64,000 bases of DNA. Origin: an uncultured Cocleimonas sp. (GTDB lineage: Bacteria; Pseudomonadota; Gammaproteobacteria; Thiotrichales; Thiotrichaceae). Shown piece after piece: positions 54,599-62,586 of the stretch. A program made the translations under genes and the position numbers. The stretch is from the NCBI RefSeq assembly GCF_947495625.1, contig NZ_CANLZW010000007.1, positions 1 to 64,000 of the forward strand. The letters run 5' to 3'. The notes beneath the pieces were generated by a model. The model was given only the letters and a program-made list of their open reading frames with translations, was not told the origin of the DNA and did no database searches. Position 1 is the first letter of the stretch. Each line of letters begins with the position of its first letter.

Positions 54599-55042
54599 AT
54601 GAACATGACATTATGGAATCCACTTAAAGATATGGATGAGTTATTCGACCGTTATAATCAAAACACAAAGCGTGCTTTGAGTCTTGATACTGGGGGGTTA
54701 GCTATGGCTGACTGGTCACCTTCTGTTGATGTGGATGAAACCGATACTGAGTTTAATATTAAGGCTGAGATGCCAGGCGTCAAAAAAGAAGATGTGCATG
54801 TTACTTATGATAATGGTCTTTTGACGATTAAAGGTGAAAAGAAAGAAGAAAAAACCGAGGGTAAAAAAGGTAAGAATCATCGTAGAGAATGTTTTTACGG
54901 TAGCTTTTCACGGAGTTTTACGCTTCCTGATGGTATTAAGTTGAATGATATAGATGCTAATTATAAAAAAGGCGTCCTTACTTTGACTTTGCCAAAATCA
55001 GAAGAAGGAAAGCCCGAATCTACCGAGATTGAAATCAAATAA
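54599..55042 (+). CDS. Small heat shock protein (Hsp20 family)
   Basis: The 147-residue protein has an N-terminal WNPLKDMDELFDRY arm and an alpha-crystallin domain (about 40-135): WSPSVDVDETDTEFNIKAEMPGVKKEDVHVTYDNGLLTIKGEKK and SFTLPDGIKLNDIDANYKKGVLTLTLPKSE, both typical. It should hold unfolding proteins. GGGAGAG before the ATG supports the start. It is a single gene and may have a heat-shock promoter. It converges with the COG2187 gene. Confidence 0.95.
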   Translation: MNMTLWNPLKDMDELFDRYNQNTKRALSLDTGGLAMADWSPSVDVDETDTEFNIKAEMPGVKKEDVHVTYDNGLLTIKGEKKEEKTEGKKGKNHRRECFYGSFSRSFTLPDGIKLNDIDANYKKGVLTLTLPKSEEGKPESTEIEIK

Positions 55043-55073
55043 TAAACTCATTTGAAGATTAGTTTAGTTAGCT

Positions 55074-55140
55074 ACTAACGCTCAGAGAAAATTATCAATT
55101 GTAGTCTTAAGTGACTAATTATGTTTTTTCTGGGCGTTAG
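55074..55140. terminator. Long inverted repeat between convergent genes
   Basis: CTAACGCTCAGA (55074-55085) pairs imperfectly with TCTGGGCGTTAG (55129-55140), with an inner TAGTC/GACTA pair in the loop. It is placed to end both hsp20 and the gene on the minus strand. The T run is at the loop side, so the terminator call is tentative. Confidence 0.45.
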
Positions 55141-55220
55141 ACTGTTCTGTGATTTAATTCCTTGGATCATCAATCTATTCTGGTTGTGTATAGAATGCTA
55201 ATTCTAGATTATCGCTAACG

Positions 55221-56252
55221 CTAAGGTATATAACGTTCGGCTATTGTAAGATATTGATTAGCCTGTGCGCGCCATTTTTGATGGTTGTTTGGTTGATCAT
55301 CATCAATATGTCGCAACGCAATTCTGGAGCGTATGTATGCGCGAAAAACTTTATAGAAACTAATTAATGGCTCAGGTGGCTGGTCACTGGTCGCCTCAAA
55401 ATAAAGCCGTAAAACCTGTTCACCAATTAATGGCGCACCTAGTCGCTCACACTCCATCGCCAAATAAGATAATTCATCGACGGGATCTTGAGTGCGCAAA
55501 TCCAAGTCGAACTCTAGGCAATCAATAATTATGGGTTTTTGCGTGAGGCAAATATGTTCGGGGCGGAGATCACCGTGCGCTTCAACAATGTGGTTTTCTT
55601 TTGCCCGAGATTTTAGTAAGTCTCCCTGTGTTTCAAGGAACTGCATTTGTGCATCCGAGAGCCGCTTAATCTGGGACAAGGACATTTGGTAATCAGGGTT
55701 GCATAATTTTGTATGAATGTTAGCTATTCGCTGTTTAAATCGATTCAGGTAAGTATCTGGGTCGATCTGGATCGGGGTTGCAATATGTAGATAGAAGTTA
55801 ATTAGTACTTGAGAAAAGCGTGATACATCTGTGTTGCTGACCGTGTCATTCAAGATTGCCATATCAAGCATTAGGTCCAGAGGTAGGCGACGCATCTTTA
55901 CCAGCCAGTCTATTGTTGGCCCTTCTCCATTTAGTGCTATCTGCTTGTTTTCACTTAGGGTCAGTGGGATTATGCCGAGATAGATTTCTTCCGCCATGCG
56001 ACGATTAAGTCGTACCTCTCTTTCACAATTAATATATCGGTCATCAACAGTACTGAAGTTCATGCGGTCGAAAGCCACTGGCTTTTTTAGTTTGTAAACG
56101 TATTCTTCACCCATAAAAATCCATGACATATGAGTTTCAATGACTTCGATGTGATCGTTTTCATGCGGATAGGAATCCACTCGCTGAAGAAAACGTACCT
56201 TTTCTTCAATCGATACTGAATCTTTCTGATAGGGTAACTGATTGTTTGACAT
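55221..56252 (-). CDS. COG2187-type kinase-like protein (aminoglycoside phosphotransferase fold)
   Basis: The 343-residue protein has a phosphotransferase-like layout: EEYVYKLKKPVAF (ATP-binding lysine region, about 49-61), AHGDLRPEHICL (catalytic loop, about 224-235) and IDCLEFDLDLRTQDPVDELSYLAMEC (metal-binding, about 243-268). Many COG2187 proteins have a P-loop kinase domain fused at the C-terminus; here that is absent. The substrate is unknown. It is on its own strand between convergent and divergent neighbours, with no strong ribosome site. Confidence 0.78.
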   Translation of the reverse strand: MSNNQLPYQKDSVSIEEKVRFLQRVDSYPHENDHIEVIETHMSWIFMGEEYVYKLKKPVAFDRMNFSTVDDRYINCEREVRLNRRMAEEIYLGIIPLTLSENKQIALNGEGPTIDWLVKMRRLPLDLMLDMAILNDTVSNTDVSRFSQVLINFYLHIATPIQIDPDTYLNRFKQRIANIHTKLCNPDYQMSLSQIKRLSDAQMQFLETQGDLLKSRAKENHIVEAHGDLRPEHICLTQKPIIIDCLEFDLDLRTQDPVDELSYLAMECERLGAPLIGEQVLRLYFEATSDQPPEPLISFYKVFRAYIRSRIALRHIDDDQPNNHQKWRAQANQYLTIAERYIP

Positions 56253-56480
56253 GTAATTTGATGATTATTAATTTAAAAATAATATCATTTGCAGGTTGTT
56301 AGTAATGGGCGTAAACCCTTTATTCGGTATTTTATTGTCTTTTATCATTTTTGCTAATGGATTTTCTGCGAACCTTTCATTCTAGTTCTATACTTTCACA
56401 TGTAGATGCTTCTTAAATAATAAACGGGTTTGAGACTATAATGTCTAAATTTATAAGGGTGTTCTTTGTAGTGATTGTTA

Positions 56481-57383
56481 ATGAATAAGCGACATATTGT
56501 TTATGTACCTGGGAAGAATCCGAAGCCTCCCGCTAATTTACATCAAAACTTACTTTGGCAGACGATGATCGAAGGCGTGCGGCGCGTTGATCCTGATGTT
56601 GCGGATGATCTGGCTTCGCATGATGAGTATTTCAAATTTATCAATTGGAATTATGCATATTATCAAAGCCGCGAGGATATCGAGACACATCGCCCATGGG
56701 TAGAAAAAATGATGGAGAAGGGCGGTCCTAGCGAAAAGGATATTCAACAGGCGAGGGCATGGCGACATCGTTTGGATATGTTTATGTATAACACGGTCGA
56801 TAGTTCGCCGGTGTTATTGCGTTTATTGCGTGGTAAGTTAAAAGAAACGGCGCAAGATACAAATCGCTATTTCGAAAATGAAGATAAAATTGCCAGCCAT
56901 ATACGCGAGCAATTAAAAGAAGAGCTGCGACCACTATTAGAGAACGGTCATAAGGTATTGTTAATTGGTCATAGTATGGGCTCAATAATCTGTTATGACA
57001 CGCTCTGGGCGCTTTCCAATCTGGAGCATTTACCGGGAAAGGTTGATCTGTTTTTAACGCTAGGCAGTCCTTTGGGGATGAATTATGTGCAATCCCGTTT
57101 AATGGGGCATCACATGACGGACGAACATAAATATCCGAGCAATATTCGCTATTGGATAAATATTGCAGCCGATGGTGACTTAATTGCTCTTGATCGGTTC
57201 TTGGTGAATGATTACAAAAGAATGGTTGAATTAAAATTGTTAGACGCGATTGAAGATCAGTCGGAAGGTGTTTATAACTATTTTCACGATGAAGATGGTT
57301 TGAATTGCCATCGTTCTTACGGTTATCTTATCAATCATAGAGTCAGTCAGGTGATTGCGAATTGGTGGCAGAGCACCGAGTGA
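56481..57383 (+). CDS. Alpha/beta-hydrolase of unknown substrate
   Basis: The 300-residue protein has an esterase/lipase signature: LLIGHSMGSIICYDTLWAL with the nucleophile serine in GHSMG (about 162-166) and the GSPLG and SPEC-like block LTLGSPLGMNYVQSRLMG downstream, plus an aspartate in INIAADGDLIALD and histidine near the end (LNCHRSYGYLINH). It opens HIVYVPGKNPKPP. There is no signal peptide. The ATG at 56481 is chosen over the TTG at 56475. Function is not known. Confidence 0.8.
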   Translation: MNKRHIVYVPGKNPKPPANLHQNLLWQTMIEGVRRVDPDVADDLASHDEYFKFINWNYAYYQSREDIETHRPWVEKMMEKGGPSEKDIQQARAWRHRLDMFMYNTVDSSPVLLRLLRGKLKETAQDTNRYFENEDKIASHIREQLKEELRPLLENGHKVLLIGHSMGSIICYDTLWALSNLEHLPGKVDLFLTLGSPLGMNYVQSRLMGHHMTDEHKYPSNIRYWINIAADGDLIALDRFLVNDYKRMVELKLLDAIEDQSEGVYNYFHDEDGLNCHRSYGYLINHRVSQVIANWWQSTE

Positions 57384-57578
57384 AAGTAATTAATATCAGA
57401 TGTCTGGAATATATAAAATTTATAGAATCGAGACGTCGTTCTGTATTCATTTTTTTGAATTTATTTAGCAACTAATCAACTGTTTATAGACATTTGTCAC
57501 ATCGTTTTTTGCAGTGTGGCGTTATCCTTATTTTAGGTCAGCGCCTGATTGTAGGTCTGATAAGTAGAGGATATTAAA

Positions 57579-58016
57579 ATGAAAAAAATTGTGATAGATA
57601 AAACAGTATTTAAAGTTATTGGTGGCGGTTTACTCGCTGCGACTATGGTTGCTGCTGTAACAGGTTGCAGCAATGATAGGACGGTTGTGCGAGCGGCTGT
57701 ACCTGCGCCATATTATTACCCTTACGATTATTATTACTACCCATATTCCCGAGTTTATTTTAGTATTTCAACGGGTTATTACTATTACCCCGATGGCGCT
57801 AACTGGGTTAAGGTGAGAGTACTACCTTCTCATTATTATCTCGATCCGCGTGATCGTGTTACGCTTAAAATCAAGTCCCCCGACAAGCCTTATATCTATC
57901 ACAACACGCATCGTAAGCGTTATGTGCCAAAGCCACAAATAAGGGTTGATCGAAAACGAGATCAAATTGAGCGTAACTTAAATCGCGACAGGTATAAGCG
58001 ATATCGTAAGCGTTAA
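57579..58016 (+). CDS. Tyrosine-rich lipoprotein, single domain
   Basis: The 145-residue protein has a lipobox (VTGC, Cys30) and one copy of an unusual domain (about 45-115): YYPYDYYYYPYSRVYFSISTGYYYYPDGANWVKVRVLPSHYYLDPRDRVTLKIKSPDKPYIYHNTHRKRYVP. The tail is strongly basic with Arg and Lys. I recognise no named family. It lies 200 bases before a second gene with two copies of the domain, so the pair came from duplication. AGAGGA lies before the ATG. A clear terminator follows. Confidence 0.75.
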   Translation: MKKIVIDKTVFKVIGGGLLAATMVAAVTGCSNDRTVVRAAVPAPYYYPYDYYYYPYSRVYFSISTGYYYYPDGANWVKVRVLPSHYYLDPRDRVTLKIKSPDKPYIYHNTHRKRYVPKPQIRVDRKRDQIERNLNRDRYKRYRKR

Positions 58017-58048
58017 TGGTTAGCTTCAAATTTTAAATCTGTTTAATC

Positions 58049-58098
58049 AATCAACCCGACTCTATAAAAACAATATAGAAGTCGGGTTGATTTTTTTT
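58049..58098 (+). terminator. Terminator after the first tyrosine-rich lipoprotein
   Basis: ATCAACCCGACT and AGTCGGGTTGAT form a 12-base stem with inner TATA/TATA pairs, followed by eight T. Confidence 0.92.
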
Positions 58099-58249
58099 GA
58101 TCGCAGTTTATGATTTACGTTATCCTTTTTTGCTGCTTTAGTGAATTTATACAAAGTACAGTGTCAATCAATTGCTTTTCATCTAAGCTTGTAGGGTAGC
58201 AACAAGTTAAATTCTTTTGTTTTTTATTAAATTCAAACTTGGAGATAAT

Positions 58250-58939
58250 ATGAAAAAGTGGTTTAAACCCCTCAGTACTGCATTATTTGCGATTTTCCTA
58301 CTAGGAGGTATGGCAGGGTGCGATGACACATCAGTTAGATCTTCCTCTTATGGTTCATCCTATTATCAGCCCTACGATTACTATTATTACCCACAATCCA
58401 GAATCTATCTGAATATTTCAACGGGTTATTATTTTTACCCCTATAAAAACCGGTGGCGAAAAGTCAGGTCACTTCCTCGCAGCTATCACCTTGATCGTAG
58501 AGATCGTGTAAAGATTCGAATCAAGTCGAAAGACCGTCCTTATGCTAGGCACAGTGAACATCGCAAGAAATATGTACCACGCAGATATAATCGTGACCAG
58601 CGTTATTACCGTGATAAAAACAAATACAAGAATCGCACTAAGGTTAAGGTAAAAAGCACTTACGACTATTACTATTACCCAGGATCAAGAGTCTATTACA
58701 ACGCTAAATCAAAGTATTACTACTACCCTGGTCGTAAGACATGGAAGCGTACTAAACGTGTCCCTAAAAACTATCGCTTGAATCATAAGGAACGCGTAAA
58801 AGTAAAAGTTAAATCAAGAGATAAACCATATCTGAACCATAGTGTGCATCGTGCCCGATATGTGCCTCGTAAAAATTACAATAAAAATAATGTCTTTAAC
58901 AATCGAAGACTAAAGGAATACGAAAAAGGTGGTATGTGA
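58250..58939 (+). CDS. Tyrosine-rich lipoprotein with two copies of the domain
   Basis: The 229-residue protein has a lipobox (MAGC, about residue 24) and two copies of the same domain as the gene before it (about 40-110 and 140-213). Each goes YYYYPxSRxYxxxxxxYYxYPxxxxWxxxxxxPxxYxLxxxxRVxxxxKSxDxPYxxHxxHRxxYVPR, mixed with Lys and Arg. The start at 58250, after GGAG, is the natural one; the ORF from 58217 is only an extension. Function is not known; a basic, aromatic, lipid-anchored surface could bind nucleic acid, polysaccharide or redox partners. Confidence 0.75.
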   Translation: MKKWFKPLSTALFAIFLLGGMAGCDDTSVRSSSYGSSYYQPYDYYYYPQSRIYLNISTGYYFYPYKNRWRKVRSLPRSYHLDRRDRVKIRIKSKDRPYARHSEHRKKYVPRRYNRDQRYYRDKNKYKNRTKVKVKSTYDYYYYPGSRVYYNAKSKYYYYPGRKTWKRTKRVPKNYRLNHKERVKVKVKSRDKPYLNHSVHRARYVPRKNYNKNNVFNNRRLKEYEKGGM

Positions 58940-58993
58940 ATTGAAGTTTAACTAACCGTTGAATAATTTCATGCGAAATTTCTAAAGCTAAAT

Positions 58994-59010
58994 ACACCCC
59001 CCTACTTAGA
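58994..59010 (-). repeat. G-run dispersed repeat copy, head of an inverted pair
   Basis: Plus strand reads ACACCCCCCTACTTAGA, then AGCACTTTTTGAG. It lies 55 bases after the lipoprotein stop. Its CCCCCCTACTTAG (58997-59009) is a perfect 13-base inverse of the copy at 59041. Confidence 0.85.
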
Positions 59011-59036
59011 AGCACTTTTTGAGAAAATCAATAGGG

Positions 59037-59056
59037 TCTCCTAAGTAGGGGGGAAT
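59037..59056 (+). repeat. G-run dispersed repeat copy, tail of an inverted pair
   Basis: Reads TCTCCTAAGTAGGGGGGAAT; the GTG after the G run is GAA here. Together with the copy at 58994 it gives a long stem with a 31-base loop. Confidence 0.8.
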
Positions 59057-59150
59057 ATAGATAGAATATAGATTAAAACCTATAATTAAAAACACTGGTT
59101 AAAACCATATATAAATACCTATTTCCTTCCTTCCTGACAATCGTTTGAAT

Positions 59151-60551
59151 ATGACCAAAACTTCACACACCTTAATATCCCGCTGTCTTTTTTCATTCAT
59201 TATTCTTTTTGGATTGGCACTGCCAATAACCACTATTCATGCGGATGCCATTAATGACTTACTGGGTGGTAAGAAACCCGCCACTAGTGAAGAAGAGACT
59301 AGTACCAAAGTTATTACCACCGACGATACTCGTATTAGTGATAAGAAAATCCGAAGTCGTTTAAGTGAGATTTTTGCAGAACTGGATACGCTCGATAAAT
59401 TAAAAATAGCAGTAAATAAAGGGGTAGTAACGCTCAGCGGTGAGGTGTCATCCTCAACGGTTCAGGCAAAAGCCAATAGTCTCGCGAAAAAAGTTGAAGG
59501 TGTTGTCGAAGTAGAAAATGAAATTGTAGTGACGCAAAGCGTTGAAAAGCGTTTAGAATCGACATGGAATAAAAGTACCAAATTAGGCAATAAAATCATC
59601 ACTGCGCTACCACTATTAGCATTGGCGTTTACCGTTTTCATCATCATGTGGTTTATAGGTAGATGGATTTCAAACAGGCAAAAGCTGTTTAGCTACTTCA
59701 CCAAAAATGCATTTATTGCCAATCTCTTAGGCCAGATTACCCATCTGATATTTATCATCATTGGTCTTGTGTTGGCGTTATCTCTACTCGATGCCACTGC
59801 ACTGCTCGGGACTATCATGGGGGCAGCGGGTATTTTTGGTTTAGCCATTGGTTTTGCGGTTCGTGATACCGTTGAAAACTACATCGCCAGTATTTTATTA
59901 AGTTTGCGAAACCCATTTCAGGTGAAAGATTTTGTCGATATAAATGGAAACCAAGGGAGTGTTGCCCGTTTAACGTCACGTGCCACAATATTGATTACAT
60001 CAGATGGAAACCACCTCCGTATTCCAAATTCAGAAGTCTATAAAGCCGTTATTGTAAACTTCACCAGAAATTCAGAAAGACGTTTTATCTTTGATATAGG
60101 TGTCGATGCTGCTCAGGATTTAACGGAAGCTCAACAACTGGCTGTCGATACTCTCAATCAGATTGAGGGCGTACTCAATGACCCTAAGCCAATGGCGTTA
60201 ATTGAGGAGTTAGGTGATTTTAACGTCATTTTACGTGTTTATGGCTGGGTTGATCAGGATCATTTTAGTTTTTCCAAGGTTCGAAGCGAAGCAATTAAAA
60301 AATCCAAACAGGCATTCGATGATGCCGATATTATTATGCCGGAACCAATTTACCAGGTTCGAATGACGGATAATACTGGCATTCCATCAGCGAGCAACAA
60401 GCCAAAAGTTAAACCAACCACCAAAGCTAAACGTAACACTGAAGAATCGGTTGATCTCAAGCCAGACGATGCCGCCATAGATCAAATCGAAGAGGAGTTT
60501 GCAGAAGGCGATCAGCAAAATCTATTGAGTGAACAAGCTCCTAATGAGTAA
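59151..60551 (+). CDS. MscS-family mechanosensitive channel with N-terminal BON domain
   Basis: The 466-residue protein has a signal peptide (ends near IHADA), a periplasmic BON domain (about 60-128; LDKLKIAVNKGVVTLSGEVSSSTVQAKANSLAKKVEGVVEVENEIVV), then membrane helices and an MscS pore-region stretch GTIMGAAGIFGLAIGFAVRDTVENYIASILLSLRNPFQVKDFVDI (about 225-270), and a soluble beta domain and charged tail. The BON domain may bind lipid or the envelope. The ATG at 59151 is used instead of the TTG at 59145. A role in osmotic release is likely. Confidence 0.9.
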   Translation: MTKTSHTLISRCLFSFIILFGLALPITTIHADAINDLLGGKKPATSEEETSTKVITTDDTRISDKKIRSRLSEIFAELDTLDKLKIAVNKGVVTLSGEVSSSTVQAKANSLAKKVEGVVEVENEIVVTQSVEKRLESTWNKSTKLGNKIITALPLLALAFTVFIIMWFIGRWISNRQKLFSYFTKNAFIANLLGQITHLIFIIIGLVLALSLLDATALLGTIMGAAGIFGLAIGFAVRDTVENYIASILLSLRNPFQVKDFVDINGNQGSVARLTSRATILITSDGNHLRIPNSEVYKAVIVNFTRNSERRFIFDIGVDAAQDLTEAQQLAVDTLNQIEGVLNDPKPMALIEELGDFNVILRVYGWVDQDHFSFSKVRSEAIKKSKQAFDDADIIMPEPIYQVRMTDNTGIPSASNKPKVKPTTKAKRNTEESVDLKPDDAAIDQIEEEFAEGDQQNLLSEQAPNE

Positions 60552-60632
60552 ACACTTCTTCAACAGGCGAGACACGTCTTTAAGAGAAAAATAACAGCTT
60601 CTTGCAAGGTCAGTATGTAGATCATTGAAAAT

Positions 60633-60651
60633 ACACCCCCCCACTTTGAGG
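60633..60651 (-). repeat. G-run dispersed repeat copy used as a terminator
   Basis: Plus strand reads ACACCCCCCCACTTTGAGGGG, then six T. CCCC and GGGG can pair here, so this copy makes a good intrinsic terminator for the MscS gene. Nearby TAAGCGGCTA (60672-60681) matches the flank at 16275. Confidence 0.75.
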
Positions 60652-60719
60652 GGTTTTTTATCATAAAAGCACTAAGCGGCTACTATCACTGCTTTGCTGA
60701 AATCAGATAACTAAACTCT

Positions 60720-62579
60720 ATGCATCATCATCTCGCTGAAATTATCGCCTCTATACTTATCGTAGGTATTGCTCTGCAATGGATAGGTTGGCGTTTAAAA
60801 ATTCCTGCGCTGATTTTGTTGATAATTGCAGGCTTCATCATGGGGCCTTTGACTGGCTGGCTGAAACCCAGTGAAGATTTTGGTGATTTACTGCAACCGC
60901 TGATTTCACTAAGTGTTGCTGTTATTTTATTCGAAGGTGGTTTGAATTTACGCTGGCATGAGTTAAAGGCGAATACCCATGTTATATATCGTCTAGTCAC
61001 GTGGAATGTCGTTTTAACCTTTCTGTTTGGCAGTCTGGCTGCACATTACCTCGTCGGCTTGTCATGGACGGTGGCGTTAATGTTTGGTGCCATTATCATT
61101 GTCACTGGTCCTACCGTCATCATGCCTTTGTTAAAACAGGCAAATCTCAGAAAAAAACCAGCGGCATTATTACGTTGGGAAGGCATCGTTAACGATCCTA
61201 TTGGTGCGTTGCTGGTGGTGCTGATTTATGGCTATTACGTGCAATCGGAAGGTGATACTTTAGCCACAGGTATTCTGGGTGGTCTGGCGATTAGCCTAGT
61301 CGTTTCCGTTGCTTTGGGTGTTGGCATTGGTTTGTTTATCGCAAGAGCTTTTCGACAGGGAAGTGTGCCAGAATACTTAAAGTCACCGTTGATTTTAATC
61401 GCTGTTGTTTTGGTTTATACCATCGCTAATAGAGTGCAAAGCGAAGCAGGTCTATTGGCAACCACGATACTTGGAATCACGCTTGCGAATCAGAATTTGA
61501 GCACCTTGCATGAACTGAAACGCTTCAAAGAATATGTCACCATCTTGCTTGTGTCTTCAACCTTCATTGTTCTTACCGCTGATATCCAGCCTGAAATTTT
61601 GCAGCGTTTGGGTTGGCAAAGCTGGGTGTTACTGGCGCTGGTGATATTTGTGTTTAGACCCTTGGCTATTTATATTTCAACCATCGGCACAGATATCAGT
61701 AAACAAGAAAGATTATTGATTATGTGGATTGCTCCACGAGGCATTGTTGCCGCCGCTGTTGCCGGTTTATTTGGTTCGCAACTGGCGCAAAAAGGGTATG
61801 AAGGTGCAGAACTCTTGTTGCCTCTGGTTTTTGCTCTGATTATTTTAACCGTCACCATGCACGGTTTAAGCATTGGCTGGATTGCGCGAAAATTGAATCT
61901 GGCTTCAGCACACGCCGATGGAATCTTGATTGTTGGTGCTTCACTCTGGAGTACCGGCTTGGCCGCTGAATTACAGAAAAACGATGTGCCAGTGATGCTG
62001 ATTGATACTCGCTGGAAACATTTGAAAGCCGCCAGAATGCAAAATATACCCACCCATTATGGTGAAATCTTATCTGAAACCACCGAAGAGGTTCTGGAAT
62101 TATCCAATATTACCAAACTTGTCGCTGTAACCCCCAATGAAGCCTATAACACCTTGATTTGTAGTCGCTTTGCGCCGGAACTCGGTCATCATAATGTCTA
62201 TGAAATGGGTTGGAAAAATATCGTACGAGAAGGGGATGGCAAGGAAAAAGACTCGAGGAAAGTGCCTAGTCAATCCATTCGTGGTGACAGTTTGTTTGAT
62301 GGTCAAATCTCCTATGAAGAATTTAGAGATTCGTTTGCGCATGGCTGGCAGTTTGAAAGTACCCCGCTGACAGAAAAGTACGGTATCGATAATGTGTTAG
62401 AAGATAAACCAGAAGGAACGATGCTAATAGCGGCTCTGGATGAAGCAGGGCACGTGCAATTATATCCGTGGGATAAAGATCTGGATGCAGACGACTTCAG
62501 TGTGGTGATTAGCTATGTTCCCGATAAAAAGGGCGAAGAAGTTGAGTCTAAAAAGACTAAAAAAGTGAGTAAATCTTAG
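60720..62579 (+). CDS. Cation:proton antiporter (CPA1-like) with cytosolic TrkA-N-like tail
   Basis: The 619-residue protein has about 12 membrane helices with the antiporter motifs LFEGGLNLRWHEL (about 68-80) and LLRWEGIVNDPIGALL (about 148-163), whose acidic residues carry the ions, and PRGIVAAAVAGLFGS near 340. The last 220 residues form a nucleotide-binding-like domain (ADGILIVGASLWSTGLAAELQKNDVPVMLIDTRWKHLKAARMQNI) as in NhaP-type or K+ efflux proteins. It should exchange Na+ or K+ for protons. No clear ribosome site. It ends seven bases from the end of the convergent cti gene. Confidence 0.9.
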   Translation: MHHHLAEIIASILIVGIALQWIGWRLKIPALILLIIAGFIMGPLTGWLKPSEDFGDLLQPLISLSVAVILFEGGLNLRWHELKANTHVIYRLVTWNVVLTFLFGSLAAHYLVGLSWTVALMFGAIIIVTGPTVIMPLLKQANLRKKPAALLRWEGIVNDPIGALLVVLIYGYYVQSEGDTLATGILGGLAISLVVSVALGVGIGLFIARAFRQGSVPEYLKSPLILIAVVLVYTIANRVQSEAGLLATTILGITLANQNLSTLHELKRFKEYVTILLVSSTFIVLTADIQPEILQRLGWQSWVLLALVIFVFRPLAIYISTIGTDISKQERLLIMWIAPRGIVAAAVAGLFGSQLAQKGYEGAELLLPLVFALIILTVTMHGLSIGWIARKLNLASAHADGILIVGASLWSTGLAAELQKNDVPVMLIDTRWKHLKAARMQNIPTHYGEILSETTEEVLELSNITKLVAVTPNEAYNTLICSRFAPELGHHNVYEMGWKNIVREGDGKEKDSRKVPSQSIRGDSLFDGQISYEEFRDSFAHGWQFESTPLTEKYGIDNVLEDKPEGTMLIAALDEAGHVQLYPWDKDLDADDFSVVISYVPDKKGEEVESKKTKKVSKS

Positions 62580-62586
62580 GCACTCG

